64,000 nt of DNA from Streptomyces luteogriseus (lineage in GTDB: Bacteria > Actinomycetota > Actinomycetes > Streptomycetales > Streptomycetaceae): positions 2,170,001-2,234,000 of the forward strand of contig NZ_JACHMS010000001.1 of NCBI RefSeq assembly GCF_014205055.1, given 5' to 3'. Under the pieces are notes generated by a model. It was not told the origin of the DNA. It saw only the letters and a list, made by a program, of their open reading frames with translations, and did not search any database. A program made the position numbers and the translations under genes. Below, one piece after another: positions 34,002 to 44,586 of the stretch (position 1 is its first letter; each line of letters opens with the position of its first letter).

Positions 34002-37000
34002 ATGCCCGACCAGAACATGTCCGACGAGAACGTGTCCACCGAAGCGCAGCTGTTGCGGTACCTCAAGCGCACGACCGCCGAACTCGACCGCGTCGAGGCC
34101 CGTTTGCGGCAGGCGAGGGAACGGGACACCGAGCCCCTGGCGATCGTCGGCATGAGCTGCCGGTTCCCCGGCGGTGTGACCACCCCCGACGAGCTGTGGC
34201 GGCTGGTGGACGAGGGCCGCGACGCGATCACCGGGTTCCCGACCGACCGGGGCTGGGACCTGGATGACCTGTACGACCCGGACCCGGAGAGCATTGGCAA
34301 GAGTTACGTCCGCGAGGGCGGCTTCCTGCACGACGCCGCCGACTTCGACGCCAACTTCTTCGGCATCTCCCCGCGCGAGGCCGTCACCGTCGACCCACAG
34401 CAGCGTCTTCTGCTGGAAACCACGTGGGAGGCGTTCGAGAACGCCGGGGTCATCCCGGAGACTCTGCGCGGCAGCGACACCGGCGTCTTCGTCGGCATCA
34501 TGTTCGACGAATACGGCCTCCGCTTCCTCAAGACGCCGGTCGAGGGCTTCGACGGCTACCTCGGCGTGGGCAGCGCGGGAAGCGTCGCCTCGGGCCGCAT
34601 CTCGTACTCCTTCGGTTTCGACGGCCCAGCCGTGACCGTCAACACGGCCTGCTCCTCCTCGCTGGTGGCCCTGCACATGGCGGGCCAGTCACTGCGGCGC
34701 GGTGAGTGCGGCCTGGCGGTCGTGAGCGGTGTGATGCTGATGGCCACGCCCTTCTCCTTCACGGAGTTCAGCCGGCAGCGGGGCCTGGCGCCCGACGGGA
34801 GGGCCAAGTCCTATGCCGCCGCCGCCGACGGCACCTCGTGGGCCGAGGGCGTGGGTTCCTTGATCGTGGAGCGACTGTCCGACGCCCGCCGCCGAGGTCA
34901 CCGTGTTCTGGCCGTGATCCGCGGCTCGGCGGTCAACCAGGACGGCGCGAGCAACGGGCTGACCGCTCCGCACGGCCCTTCGCAGGAGAAACTGATCCGG
35001 GAGGCGTTGGCCGCCGCCGGGCTCAAGCCGAGCGACGTGGACGCGGTGGAAGGACACGGCACCGGCACCAAGCTCGGTGACCCCATCGAGGCCAACGCAC
35101 TGCTGGCCACCTACGGTCAGGGGCGCGACGGACGACCGCTGTGGCTGGGGTCGCTGAAGTCCAACGTGGGCCACACCCAGTCCGCCGCGGGAATCGGCGG
35201 CATCATCAAGATGATCAAGGCCATGGAGCACGGCCGACTGCCCAAGACCCTGCACGTGGACGCGCCGAGCCCGCACGTGGACTGGTCGGCAGGCGATGTC
35301 CGGCTGCTCACCGAGCCGGTCGAGTGGCCCGCCTCCGGCCGGACGCGCCGGGCGGGTATCTCGAGCTTCGGCATCAGCGGCACCAACGCTCACGTCATCC
35401 TCGAGGAGCCCGCCCCCGCCGACACCGCCGGAGCAGCGCCCGAGGCAATGGTGCGACCGGAGCCGCCGGAGGGTTTCGTCCTGCCCTGGATACTCTCCGG
35501 ACGGAGCGCGGAGGCACTGCGCGCCCAGGCGGGGAAGCTGCTGGCGACCCTGACCGGGGAGCATCCCCTCGACGTCGCCTACTCCCTGGCCACCTCACGC
35601 GCCGCCATGGAGCACCGCGCCGTCCTCACCGCGGGCGACCAGGACACCCTGGTCTCCGCCCTGCAGGCGGTCGCCGACGGCTCTACCACCGCGCACGCCG
35701 TCCGCGGCCAGGCCCGGGCGGCAGGCAAGACCGCGTTCCTCTTCACCGGCCAGGGCAGCCAGCGACTGGGCATGGGCCGTGACCTGTACGCCACTTACCC
35801 CGCGTTCGCCGCCGCCCTGGACGCCGTGTGCGACGCGCTCGACGAGCACCTCGCCCGACCGCTGCGCCAGGTCGTCTTCGCCGACCACGACTCCGGTGGT
35901 CTGCTCGACCGGACCGAGTACACCCAGCCGGCCCTGTTCGCTCTGGAAGTGGCGCTCTTCCGGCTGCTCGAAGACTGGGGTGTGCGGCCGGACTTCGTCA
36001 CCGGCCACTCCATCGGGGAGATCGCCGCCGCGCATGTCGCCGGGGTGCTCTCGCTGCCCGACGCGGCCAAGCTCGTCGCGGCCCGCGGGCGGCTCATGCA
36101 GGGCCTGCCCGGGGGCGGCGCGATGGTCGCCGTACAGGCCACCGAGGAGGAAGCCCTCGCCGCTCTCGCCGGCGTCGAGGACCGCGCGTCGATCGCCGCG
36201 CTCAACGGCCCCGGCTCGCTCGTCCTCTCCGGTGACGAGGACGTCGTCACCGCCGTCGCCGCGCGTTTCGAGCAGGAGGGACGCAAGACCAAGCGGCTCA
36301 CGGTCAGCCACGCGTTCCATTCGCCGCACATGGACGGCATGCTGGACGACTTCGCCGCCGTGGTGGAGGGCCTGACGTTCGCGGCTCCCGTCATCCCCGT
36401 GGTCTCGGACGTCACCGGAGAGGTGGCCGGTGCGGACACCCTGGGCCGGGCCGAATACTGGGTGCGGCACGTGCGCGAGGCCGTACGGTTCACCGACGCG
36501 GTCGCCACGCTGCGGGAGGACAAGGTCGGGACGTTCGTCGAGCTCGGCCCGGACGGGACCCTCTCGGCCATGACCCGGCAGTGCCTCGGCGACGAACACG
36601 ACGCCCTGGTCGTGCCGTTGCTGCGCCGGGACCGCCCCGAACCCCACTCCCTCACCACGGCCATCGCCGAGCTGCACGTCCGCGGCGTCTCCGCGGACTG
36701 GGAGGCGTTCTTCGCGGGCCTCGGGGCACGCCGTGTCGACCTGCCCACCTATGCCTTCCAGCGGCAGCGGTACTGGCTCGACGAGCCGGACGCTCCCGGC
36801 GACGTCTCCTCGGTCGGCCTCACCCCGGCCGACCACCCGCTGCTCGGTGCCGTCACCTCCCTGGCCGCCGGGGACACCGCGGTCTTCACCGGCCGTCTCT
36901 CCCGCCCGACCCACCCGTGGCTCGCCGACCACGTCGTCTTCGACACGACACTGGTGCCCGGTACCGCACTGCTGGAGATGGCGAACCTGGCCGGTGCCCA

Positions 37001-40000
37001 CACCGGGTACGAGACGGTGGAGGAGCTGACGCTCCAGGCGCCGATGGTCCTGCCGGAGGAGGGCGGCATCCGGGTCCAGCTGATCGTCGGCCCTCCGGAG
37101 CCGGACGGCCGCCGTCCGGTGACCCTGCACTCCCGGGCCGACGACGAGGCCGGGGACGACGAAGCGGTGTGGACGCTGCACGCGGCCGGCCGGCTCACCC
37201 GCGCCGCGCAGGCCGCGCCGGAGACCGGCGTCGCCGAGTGGCCGCCACGGGACGCCGTCGAGGTGGACCTCGACGGCCTCTACGACCGGCTGGCCGACTC
37301 CGGCTTCGCCTACGGACCCGCCTTCCAGGCCCTGACCGCGGTGTGGCGGCGGGGAGAGGAGCTGTTCGCGCAGGTCGACCTGCCCGAGGAGCCCGCGGCG
37401 GAGGCGGCGCTGTTCGGGCTGCACCCGGCCCTGCTGGACGCGGCCCTGCACGCCCTGGCGTGGGAGGAGCTGCGTGCGGGCATCCCCTCCGGCCGGCTGC
37501 CCTTCTCCTGGAACGGCGTGCGGCTGCACGCGCTCGAAGCCTCCTCGCTGCGTGTCCGCTACACCCGCCAGGACGCCGACACGGTCACACTCACGGCCGC
37601 GGATCCCGAGGGCAACCCGGTCGTCACCGTCGAGGGGTTCGTCTCCCGTGCCGCGTCGGGCGAGCAACTCGGCGCCGCCCGCGCGACCGCGCCCGACGGG
37701 CTCCACCACGTGGACTGGACGGAGCTCCCGTCGGCTTCCCGCACCGTCCCGGCACGCACGGCACGGTACTTCGACACCCCGTCGGCCGTGCTGGAGGCGC
37801 TGAAGGGTGACGGCGGCATGGCCCAGGACACCGTCGTGCAGTGTGCCGGAACCTCCGGTTCGGACCTCGCGGGCGCTCTGCGGGAGACCACCGGCCAGGT
37901 GCTGGAACTGCTGCGGGCCTGGCTGACCGGGGGGCCTGAGGCTCCGTCCCGGCTGGTGCTCGTCACCCGCCGGGCCGTCGCGGCGCAACCCGGCGAGGAC
38001 GTTCTCGACCTGGCCGCGGCCCCGGTGTGGGGTCTGGTCCGGTCGGCCCAGTCGGAGGCGCCCGAGCGTATCGTCCTCGTCGACATCGACGGTGACGGCG
38101 ACATCGGCGAACAGCTCCGAGGCGCGGCCCTGGAGGCGGCGCTGACCTCGGGTGAGCCTCAACTCGCCGTGCGCGGCGGTTCGTTGGTCATTCCCCGCCT
38201 GGTCAGGTCCACCGGCCCGGTGTACGTCGAGCCGGATCCGGCCGCCTGGCAGGGCACCGTTCTGATCACGGGCGGCACCGGCGAACTGGGGGCGCTGCTC
38301 GCCCGGCATCTGGTGACCGAGCACGGCGCCCGCCGGCTGCTGCTCACCAGCCGCTCGGGGCCCTCCGCGCCCGGAGCCGCCGAACTCGGAGCGGAACTGC
38401 GCCGGCTGGGTGCGGACGTCACCCTCGCGGCGTGCGACGTCAGCGACCGTGAGGCGCTGGCCGTGCTCCTCGGCACCATCCCGGCCGAGCATCCGCTGTC
38501 CGCGGTGGTCCACACCGCGGGCGTCCTCGACGACGGGGTCGTCACCTCGCTGACACCCGAGCGGCTGGACACAGTGCTGCGGCCCAAGGCGGACGCGGCC
38601 CTGCACCTGCACGAACTCACCGAGGGCGCCGGCCTGAAGGCGTTCGTGCTGTTCTCCTCGGTCGCCGGGACGCTGGGCAGCCCGGGACAGGGAAGCTACG
38701 CGGCAGGCAACACCTTCCTCGACGCCCTGGCCCAGCACCGCGCCGCCCGGGGGCTGCCCGCCACCGCGCTCGCGTGGGGCATGTGGCAGCCCAGCGGCGG
38801 CATGGCCGGCACGCTCGGGGCCGCCGACCTCAAGAGGATGGAGCGCTACGGGGTCCTGGCCATCTCCCCCGACCAGGGCACGGCCCTGTTCGACGCCGCG
38901 TGCTCGAGCGGACGGCCCGTCCTGGTGCCGGTGCGGCTGGACCGCAAGGCCCTGCGCGACTCGGCACAGCCGCTGCCGCCCCTGCTGCGGGGCCTGGTGC
39001 GCGGCACGGCACGGCGCTCCGCGTCCGCCGCACCCGCCACGGGCGTCACGGCAGGTCCGACCCTGCACGACCGGCTGGCCGGGCTGGCGGGTGCGGAGCG
39101 GTCGAAGGCCGTCACCGAGGCGGTGTCGGCCGCCGTCGCCGGAGTGCTCGGCCACGACAGCGCCGACGCCGTCGACCCCGAGACCTCCTTCAGGGACCTG
39201 GGATTCGATTCGCTGACCTCGCTGGAGCTGCGCAACGCGGTGAACCGGGCCACTGGTCTGCGGCTCCCCGCCACCGCGGTCTTCGACCATCCGACGCCGG
39301 CCCAGCTGGCCGTCTTCGTGGACGGTCAGCTCGGAGCCGTCACGGCCGGGGCACCGGCTACGGGACATGACGGCGGGGAGACCCTGGTCGGTCTCTTCCG
39401 CGACGCCCATGAACGGCATCGACTCGGGGAGGCGGTGGATCTGCTCGTCACGGCGTCGAGGCTGCGGCCGCCCCTCGACGGGAGCGCGACGCCGGCCGCC
39501 TTCCCGAAGGCGGCCGGGCCGGAGGACGGACCCGTGGTGGTCTGCTTCCCCTCCATGATCGCGATCTCCGGGCCGCAGGAGTACGCCACCTTCACCTCCG
39601 CTCTGCCTGGCCGTGCGGTGTCGGTCCCGCCGCTTCCCGGATTCGCTCCCGGCGAGGGGCTGCCCGCGTCGCTCGCGGCCCTGGCCGACGCGCAGGCGCA
39701 GGCCGCCCTGGATCTCGCCGGAGACCGAGGGCTGGTGCTCCTCGGCAGGTCCACCGGTGGCTGGATCGCCCACGCCGTGGCGCGGCGGCTGGTGGAGCGG
39801 GGCGCGGCGCCCCGGGCAGTGGTGCTGATCGACACTCTCGCCTGCCCGTTGGACCTGGACGACCTCTCCATGGTGGCCGACCAGATGCTCGCCCCGGAGA
39901 GCAGCGTCTGGATGGACGACCACCGGCTGATCGCGATGGGCGGCTACCTGCGTGCCTTCGACGGCTGGGCGCCGGAGAGCACCGGGGTGCCCACCCTGCT

Positions 40001-40184
40001 GGTGCGGGCCCAGAAGCGTTCCGGAACGCACGACCGGCCGCGCTGGCCGCTGGCGGACACGGTCGTCGACGTACCCGGTGACCACTTCACGATGCTGGGC
40101 GAGCACGCGGCGACGACGGCTCGTGCGGTGGACGACTGGCTCCGGACGGCCCTCCCTGCGGACCGGGAGGGGGGTGACGTATGA
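34002..40184 (+). CDS. Single-module type I polyketide synthase KS-AT-DH-KR-ACP-TE
   Basis: Protein of 2060 residues. N-terminal docking coiled coil (about 10-42, [20 protein letters not shown]). KS with Cys217 in [11 protein letters not shown], then HGTGT and NVGHTQ. AT with Ser670 in GHSIGE and the HAFH signature for malonyl-CoA. DH with His977 in [10 protein letters not shown] (the usual Gly of HxxxGxxxxP is Asp) and Asp in [12 protein letters not shown] with TGGTGELG, the LDD motif of B-type reduction and Tyr1566. ACP with Ser1737 in [12 protein letters not shown] with Ser1917 in GRSTGG. No ER or methyltransferase. ATG 34002 is preferred; GTG 33933 overlaps the upstream stop and would add 23 residues. 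It should add one malonyl unit and release an enoyl or hydroxyacyl product. Confidence 0.92.
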   Translation: MPDQNMSDENVSTEAQLLRYLKRTTAELDRVEARLRQARERDTEPLAIVGMSCRFPGGVTTPDELWRLVDEGRDAITGFPTDRGWDLDDLYDPDPESIGKSYVREGGFLHDAADFDANFFGISPREAVTVDPQQRLLLETTWEAFENAGVIPETLRGSDTGVFVGIMFDEYGLRFLKTPVEGFDGYLGVGSAGSVASGRISYSFGFDGPAVTVNTACSSSLVALHMAGQSLRRGECGLAVVSGVMLMATPFSFTEFSRQRGLAPDGRAKSYAAAADGTSWAEGVGSLIVERLSDARRRGHRVLAVIRGSAVNQDGASNGLTAPHGPSQEKLIREALAAAGLKPSDVDAVEGHGTGTKLGDPIEANALLATYGQGRDGRPLWLGSLKSNVGHTQSAAGIGGIIKMIKAMEHGRLPKTLHVDAPSPHVDWSAGDVRLLTEPVEWPASGRTRRAGISSFGISGTNAHVILEEPAPADTAGAAPEAMVRPEPPEGFVLPWILSGRSAEALRAQAGKLLATLTGEHPLDVAYSLATSRAAMEHRAVLTAGDQDTLVSALQAVADGSTTAHAVRGQARAAGKTAFLFTGQGSQRLGMGRDLYATYPAFAAALDAVCDALDEHLARPLRQVVFADHDSGGLLDRTEYTQPALFALEVALFRLLEDWGVRPDFVTGHSIGEIAAAHVAGVLSLPDAAKLVAARGRLMQGLPGGGAMVAVQATEEEALAALAGVEDRASIAALNGPGSLVLSGDEDVVTAVAARFEQEGRKTKRLTVSHAFHSPHMDGMLDDFAAVVEGLTFAAPVIPVVSDVTGEVAGADTLGRAEYWVRHVREAVRFTDAVATLREDKVGTFVELGPDGTLSAMTRQCLGDEHDALVVPLLRRDRPEPHSLTTAIAELHVRGVSADWEAFFAGLGARRVDLPTYAFQRQRYWLDEPDAPGDVSSVGLTPADHPLLGAVTSLAAGDTAVFTGRLSRPTHPWLADHVVFDTTLVPGTALLEMANLAGAHTGYETVEELTLQAPMVLPEEGGIRVQLIVGPPEPDGRRPVTLHSRADDEAGDDEAVWTLHAAGRLTRAAQAAPETGVAEWPPRDAVEVDLDGLYDRLADSGFAYGPAFQALTAVWRRGEELFAQVDLPEEPAAEAALFGLHPALLDAALHALAWEELRAGIPSGRLPFSWNGVRLHALEASSLRVRYTRQDADTVTLTAADPEGNPVVTVEGFVSRAASGEQLGAARATAPDGLHHVDWTELPSASRTVPARTARYFDTPSAVLEALKGDGGMAQDTVVQCAGTSGSDLAGALRETTGQVLELLRAWLTGGPEAPSRLVLVTRRAVAAQPGEDVLDLAAAPVWGLVRSAQSEAPERIVLVDIDGDGDIGEQLRGAALEAALTSGEPQLAVRGGSLVIPRLVRSTGPVYVEPDPAAWQGTVLITGGTGELGALLARHLVTEHGARRLLLTSRSGPSAPGAAELGAELRRLGADVTLAACDVSDREALAVLLGTIPAEHPLSAVVHTAGVLDDGVVTSLTPERLDTVLRPKADAALHLHELTEGAGLKAFVLFSSVAGTLGSPGQGSYAAGNTFLDALAQHRAARGLPATALAWGMWQPSGGMAGTLGAADLKRMERYGVLAISPDQGTALFDAACSSGRPVLVPVRLDRKALRDSAQPLPPLLRGLVRGTARRSASAAPATGVTAGPTLHDRLAGLAGAERSKAVTEAVSAAVAGVLGHDSADAVDPETSFRDLGFDSLTSLELRNAVNRATGLRLPATAVFDHPTPAQLAVFVDGQLGAVTAGAPATGHDGGETLVGLFRDAHERHRLGEAVDLLVTASRLRPPLDGSATPAAFPKAAGPEDGPVVVCFPSMIAISGPQEYATFTSALPGRAVSVPPLPGFAPGEGLPASLAALADAQAQAALDLAGDRGLVLLGRSTGGWIAHAVARRLVERGAAPRAVVLIDTLACPLDLDDLSMVADQMLAPESSVWMDDHRLIAMGGYLRAFDGWAPESTGVPTLLVRAQKRSGTHDRPRWPLADTVVDVPGDHFTMLGEHAATTARAVDDWLRTALPADREGGDV

Positions 40185-41131
40185 CGCCCCTGCTGACCCT
40201 GGAGAGGATCGAGTCCGCCATGCCCGACCGCACGGTCGTGGTGGAGGCGATGGCCCGGCCTCTCGGTCTGAGCCGGGCGAAGGTCGCGCTGTTCCGCAGG
40301 GTGCACGGGCTGCACACCTTGCGGCTCGACGAGGAAGTTCCCCTGGTGGACATGGTGGTGTCGGCGGCCCGGGACATCGTGGCCGGGCTCGCCGAGCCGC
40401 ACCGGGTGCGGTACGTGATCCATGCCCGGGCCATCCACCAGGTGGCACCGCCGGCGACCGACATCGCCCGGCAGGTGCGGGACCGGCTCGGGCTGGGTCA
40501 CGCCGAGGCCTTCTCGCTGACCCAGCAGAACTGCGCCACCGGGCTCGGCGCCCTTGCCGTCGCCGGCGCGCTGCTGCGCGGCGGCGACCCCCGCGACCGG
40601 GCGCTGGTGGTGACGGGTGAGAAGTCCTTCTCCCCGCTGGTCCGGCTGGTTCCGAACACGGCGATCATGGGGGAGGCCGCGGCGGCCTGCCTGGTCGCCG
40701 CGGACGGCACCGGCCACCCCGTCCTGTCTCACGTCAGCCGTACCCTCGGCGAGTTCTCGGACCTCGTCTCCCTGCCCGCGGAAGAGCTGGCCCGGTTCGG
40801 GAAGGTGTACGCCCCGACGCTCGCGGAGGTGGTCCGCCGGGCCGTCGACGAGGCCTCGCTCTCGCTGTCCGACGTCGATCTGATCATCCCGCACAACGTC
40901 AACCTGATGGCGTGGCGGCAGACCATCGCGGAGCTGGACGTGCCGTCCGAGCGGGTCTTCCTGGACAACGTCGCTCGCTACAGCCACTGCTTCGCCTCGG
41001 ACGTCTTCGTCAACTACACGACGCTGCGCGAGGAGGGCCGACTGACGGAGGGCCGGCACTACGTGATGGCCTCGGTTGGCGCGGGCGCCACCTTCCACGC
41101 CGCGGTCCTGACCTACCGAGGGCCGCGATGA
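40181..41131 (+). CDS. KASIII-like ketosynthase/acyltransferase, first of tandem pair
   Basis: Protein of 316 residues, thiolase fold. The nucleophile is Cys118 in [18 protein letters not shown]; the His-Asn region is [11 protein letters not shown] (His238, Asn241). The second Asn of FabH is replaced by His269 in [12 protein letters not shown], a change shared with its paralogue. Such enzymes condense malonyl-ACP with an acyl-CoA, or move acyl groups between carriers or onto hydroxyls (CerJ, ChlB3, PokM3 precedents). ATG overlaps the PKS stop (ATGA) and has GGGAGGGGGG before it. It overlaps the next paralogue, so the pair may form a heterodimer. Confidence 0.82.
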   Translation: MTPLLTLERIESAMPDRTVVVEAMARPLGLSRAKVALFRRVHGLHTLRLDEEVPLVDMVVSAARDIVAGLAEPHRVRYVIHARAIHQVAPPATDIARQVRDRLGLGHAEAFSLTQQNCATGLGALAVAGALLRGGDPRDRALVVTGEKSFSPLVRLVPNTAIMGEAAAACLVAADGTGHPVLSHVSRTLGEFSDLVSLPAEELARFGKVYAPTLAEVVRRAVDEASLSLSDVDLIIPHNVNLMAWRQTIAELDVPSERVFLDNVARYSHCFASDVFVNYTTLREEGRLTEGRHYVMASVGAGATFHAAVLTYRGPR

Positions 41132-41157
41132 CCAAGAACGGAGGGGGGAGTTCGGCA

Positions 41158-42156
41158 GTGAACACGGGAGTCACGACCCTCGAGGCGATGGCGTCGTACG
41201 CGCCCGATCGCAGGGTGCCGATCGAGGACCTGGTGGACCGGCTGGGGCTGCGCCGTACCAAGCTCCGGCTCTTCCAGCGGGTGCACGGGCTCAAGGAGAT
41301 CCGCTTCGACCCAAAGCTGAGCCTTTTCGACGTCGTGCTGCCGGCGGCCCGCCGCGTGGTCGCCGATGAGAGCACCGCGAGCCGGGTCCGACACGTGCTG
41401 TACGCCCACACCACGCAGGCGGTGGCACCGGCTCACCTCGATCCCGCGCGGGAGATCAGGGACCGGCTCGGGCTGCACCGGGCCGAGGCCTTCGGACTGA
41501 GCCATCAGAACTGTGCGAGCGGGATGGCCGCCGTCGACGTGGCCGGCGAGCTCTTGCGGGCGGAGGGGAGGCCAGGTGACTGTGCCCTGGTCGTGACCGG
41601 GGAGCAGGCGTTCTCCCCCAAGATCCAGCTCATCGAGGACGTGGCCATCATGGGCGACGCCGCGGCGGCCTGTCTCGTCACGCTGGACGGAGCGGGCGAC
41701 GCGGTGCGGTCCTACGTCACCAGCACGATGGGCGAGTTCGCGGCCGCGATGCTGCTGGACGAGGAGAGGTCGCTGCGCTTCTCGAAGGTGTACGCGCCGG
41801 AACTCGCGAAGGTCATGCGGCGTGCCGTCGTCGCGGCGGGGCTGGAGTTCGCGGACATCGACCTGGTCGTTCCGCACAACGTCAACCTCCAGTCGTGGCG
41901 TCAGACGATCAACGAGCTGGGCATACCGCGTGCGCAGGTGTTCCTGGAGAACGTGGAGCGCTTCAGCCACTGTTTCGCCTCGGACGTCTTCCTCAACCAC
42001 ACGACGTTGCGTGAGGCGGGGCGACTGGTTCCTGGGCGGCACTACCTGTTCGCGACTGTGGGCCTGGGTGCCACCTTCGCGGCCATGGTCATCACTCACG
42101 GGGCGTCCGTCACTCCAGCGGGGACGGAGCGGAAAGCGGGGAGGGAAGCGGCATGA
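41158..42156 (+). CDS. KASIII-like ketosynthase/acyltransferase, second of tandem pair
   Basis: Protein of 332 residues, paralogue of the gene before it. Cys119 in LSHQNCASGMAAVDVAG, VVPHNVNLQSW, and [15 protein letters not shown] 41158 is preferred because GGAGGGGGG lies seven bases upstream and the N-terminus then aligns with the paralogue; ATG 41128 overlaps the previous stop and is the alternative. The two proteins keep the same motifs over their whole length, so neither is obviously dead. Division of labour (condensing and acyl-transferring, or two subunits of one enzyme) is unknown. Stop overlaps the next ATG. Confidence 0.82.
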   Translation: MNTGVTTLEAMASYAPDRRVPIEDLVDRLGLRRTKLRLFQRVHGLKEIRFDPKLSLFDVVLPAARRVVADESTASRVRHVLYAHTTQAVAPAHLDPAREIRDRLGLHRAEAFGLSHQNCASGMAAVDVAGELLRAEGRPGDCALVVTGEQAFSPKIQLIEDVAIMGDAAAACLVTLDGAGDAVRSYVTSTMGEFAAAMLLDEERSLRFSKVYAPELAKVMRRAVVAAGLEFADIDLVVPHNVNLQSWRQTINELGIPRAQVFLENVERFSHCFASDVFLNHTTLREAGRLVPGRHYLFATVGLGATFAAMVITHGASVTPAGTERKAGREAA

Positions 42157-43424
42157 CCGCCACCGAATTCCATGTGCAGGGACTGCCGGTGTCGGCGTTG
42201 GCCGACGAGTTCGGCACGCCGCTGTACGTGTACGACGCGGACGTCCTGCGCCGGACCTACGACGAACTGCGCGGTCTGACGCACCCCGCGGTCGACATCT
42301 ACCTGTCACTCAAGGCCAACCCCAACATCAGTGTCTGCGGCTACCTCGGCGGCCTCGGCGCGGGTGCCGAGGTGTCGTCGCTGGTGGAGCTCGAGACGGC
42401 GCGGCGGGCCGGTATCGCGCCGGCGGACACGATCTTCCTCGGTCCCGGCAAGACCCGCGCGGAGCTGGAGGCATGCCTCGCCGCGGGGCTGCGCGCCATC
42501 GTGTGCGAGTCGCTGGAGGAACTGGCGGAGTTGGACGACATGGCCGTGGCGGCCGGCCGCGCCGACGTGCCGGTCATGCTGCGTGTCAATCCGGACTTCC
42601 ACACCAAGGGGTCGGGGCTCGCGATGGGCGGTAAACCACGCCAGTTCGGCATCGACGTGGCCCTGCTGCGCGGTGCCGGCAGGCTGCTGAAGGGGCTGCG
42701 GCGCACCCGGGTCACCGGTTTCCACGCCTATATGGGAACGCGTTTCCTTCGCCACGAGGATTTGGTCCACAACACTCGGGAGATTCTGTCCGTTGCCTCT
42801 TCCCTCGCCGACGAGACCGGAATCGAACTGGGTATCGTAGATTTCGGCGGAGGTTTTGGGATACCGTACTTCGACAATGAACCGGACCTGAATATTCCGG
42901 AACTCGCGGCGGGCATCGAGGCGACGGTCACCCCATTCCTGGAGGACCACCCGGACTGCCGGTTGATCAACGAGCTCGGCCGCTATCTCACCGCCGGGTG
43001 CGGTACCTATGTGACCAGGGCCCGCTACGTCAAGGAATCCATGGGCGAGCGGTTCGTGGTGGCCGACGGCGGGACCAACCACCACATGGCCGCCGTAGGG
43101 GTGGGGAGCTTCGTCAAGCGGAATTTCCCTATTCGTTCGCTGACCCGCTACCACGAGGATCCCACCGGCGAGTACACGGTCACCGGCCCCCTCTGCACAC
43201 CCAACGACGTCATCGGCAAGCGGGTCGCGCTCCCCGAGGTGCGTCCCGGGGACCTCATCGGGGTGGAGCGCTCCGGAGCGTACGGGCCGTCGGCGTCGCC
43301 GGGGCTCTTCCTCAGCCACGGGTTCCCGGCCGAGGTCATGGTCCACCAGGGCACCGCCCATCTGGTGCGCCGCCGGGACGTCGTGGACGACCTGCTGGGC
43401 AAGCAGCACCTCATCGCTTTCTGA
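42153..43424 (+). CDS. Fold-type III PLP-dependent amino acid decarboxylase
   Basis: Protein of 423 residues, related to diaminopimelate and ornithine decarboxylases. PLP Lys54 in YLSLKANPNIS, the phosphate-binding Gly-rich loop in VDFGGGFGIPY, GFHAYMGTR where DAP decarboxylases have HxHIGS, and catalytic Cys348 in GPLCTPNDVIG. Relatives BtrK (butirosin), VinO (vicenistatin) and IdnL3 (incednine) decarboxylate an aminoacyl group while it is bound to an ACP. The next gene encodes a discrete ACP, which supports the same mode here. The amino acid is not known; glutamate or aspartate-type substrates are precedented. ATG overlaps the upstream stop. Confidence 0.85.
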   Translation: MTATEFHVQGLPVSALADEFGTPLYVYDADVLRRTYDELRGLTHPAVDIYLSLKANPNISVCGYLGGLGAGAEVSSLVELETARRAGIAPADTIFLGPGKTRAELEACLAAGLRAIVCESLEELAELDDMAVAAGRADVPVMLRVNPDFHTKGSGLAMGGKPRQFGIDVALLRGAGRLLKGLRRTRVTGFHAYMGTRFLRHEDLVHNTREILSVASSLADETGIELGIVDFGGGFGIPYFDNEPDLNIPELAAGIEATVTPFLEDHPDCRLINELGRYLTAGCGTYVTRARYVKESMGERFVVADGGTNHHMAAVGVGSFVKRNFPIRSLTRYHEDPTGEYTVTGPLCTPNDVIGKRVALPEVRPGDLIGVERSGAYGPSASPGLFLSHGFPAEVMVHQGTAHLVRRRDVVDDLLGKQHLIAF

Positions 43425-43473
43425 CGTTTCCGCTCCCCCGGATATTGGCTTTTCGACAAGAGGATGGAACCCC

Positions 43474-43731
43474 ATGGAGAACACGGCTGTCGTCGAGTCG
43501 GTCGAGACCGCGCTCACCGAGGTGCTCGAACGCGAGGTGAGCGGGCTCACCACTGATGTGCGGCTCTTCGAGGACCTGCACCTGGACTCGACCTCGGTGA
43601 TGGAGATGCTCATGTCCCTGGAGGACAGCATGAACGTCGCCATCGACCCCGAGACCTTGGACATGGACGACTTCATGACCGTGGGTACGCTCACCGCCTA
43701 CCTTCAGCGGTTGCTCGGTGAGGGGAAGTGA
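43474..43731 (+). CDS. Discrete acyl carrier protein
   Basis: Protein of 85 residues with the four-helix carrier plan. The phosphopantetheine site is Ser39 in LFEDLHLDSTSVMEMLMSLE. The LDSTSVxEMLMxLED pattern is characteristic of carriers paired with ACP-acting decarboxylases (BtrI type) rather than fatty acid AcpP. ATG with GAGGATGG upstream. The stop overlaps the following gene region. Likely carries the aminoacyl substrate of the decarboxylase; the AcpS-type transferase in the cluster could activate it. Confidence 0.88.
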   Translation: MENTAVVESVETALTEVLEREVSGLTTDVRLFEDLHLDSTSVMEMLMSLEDSMNVAIDPETLDMDDFMTVGTLTAYLQRLLGEGK

Positions 43732-43733
43732 CG

Positions 43734-44576
43734 ATGCCGGTCCTGCGCTCGGCCGCCGCGATCGCCGACCCGCCCCGCCGGCCGTACCACGACGATCCGT
43801 CCATCGTCGGCTTCTTCCGTGACCTGGTGGAGCCGTTCGGTTCCACCGTCGACGAGCAGCGCCTGCGCGAGGGGGCCAACGTGTCCCACCGCGACCTCGT
43901 GGACCAGCTGGTCACGGCGGTGGGAATCGACGGCCCCGCGGACCTGGTGGTCGTCACCCATGCGCTGCCCGACGTGCACCCGTTCACCGCGGTCGCGTCG
44001 CACCTGAACATGCTGCTCGGTGGTGCGGCGCAGAGCTTCTGCGTGTCCGAGCAGGGCCTCGCCGCCCCGTTCACCGCACTGCGGATCATCGCCGCCTACC
44101 AGCGTGCCGGCCGGGCGCGACGGGCCGTCCTCGCCGTCCTGGAGCAGACCACCCTGCCGACCGCTCATCCGCTCGTGGACACCCGGGACCTGACCGACTC
44201 CGGCGCCCTGCTCGTGCTCGGCGACGCAGGCGGGCCGGACGGGGAGGGCGGGCCGGCCCTCTCCGGCGTCGAGTCGTTCGCGTCACCGGAGGACACCGCC
44301 GCCCGGTTGAGCGAGCTGGCCGCCGCCGACCCGGCGGGGACGCTGCTGGTGCTCGGCCCGGGCGTCCAGGAGGACGCCGTGGACGCGGCCGGGGCTCGGA
44401 TCAGCCGCACCGGGGAGACCAGTTACTGCACGAGTGTGTGGCTGGAACTGGCCCGTCACTGGCAGGACTGGTGCCGGGACACCGCCACGGTGGTCCTCGG
44501 CGACGTCGATCCACTGACGAAGGAGGGGCAGCTGGCCGTGTTCCGCTCGCCCTCGGCTCCCGGCGGGGCCGGGTAG
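43734..44576 (+). CDS. Short KASIII/thiolase-like protein
   Basis: Protein of 280 residues. DLVVVTHALPDVHPFTAVAS followed by AAQSFCVSEQGLAAPFTALR and RRAVLAVLEQTT reproduces the N-terminal half of a KASIII with a Cys in the nucleophile position, apparently with a small insertion after it. The C-terminal half is short, and I see no PHNVN-type motif, although ETSYCTSVWLELARHWQDWC may stand in the place of the second active-site loop. It could be an inactive partner subunit or a specialised transferase. ATG 43734 has GAGGGGAAG before it; GTG 43728 is two codons earlier. Confidence 0.6.
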   Translation: MPVLRSAAAIADPPRRPYHDDPSIVGFFRDLVEPFGSTVDEQRLREGANVSHRDLVDQLVTAVGIDGPADLVVVTHALPDVHPFTAVASHLNMLLGGAAQSFCVSEQGLAAPFTALRIIAAYQRAGRARRAVLAVLEQTTLPTAHPLVDTRDLTDSGALLVLGDAGGPDGEGGPALSGVESFASPEDTAARLSELAAADPAGTLLVLGPGVQEDAVDAAGARISRTGETSYCTSVWLELARHWQDWCRDTATVVLGDVDPLTKEGQLAVFRSPSAPGGAG

Positions 44577-44586
44577 GACGGCCGGG

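Noticed and set aside
34002..40184. Iterative enediyne- or PUFA-type PKS
   Set aside because: It has docking segments, a C-terminal TE and modular domain order, with no enediyne-type accessory genes nearby.
35595..40448. A very long open frame antisense to the PKS
   Set aside because: It results from the codon bias of GC-rich DNA. The translation is Arg/Gly/Val-rich without any domain, while the sense strand encodes all PKS motifs.
42153..43424. Housekeeping diaminopimelate decarboxylase (lysA)
   Set aside because: The motif GFHAYMGT replaces the HxHIGS of LysA, and the gene sits within the cluster next to a discrete ACP.
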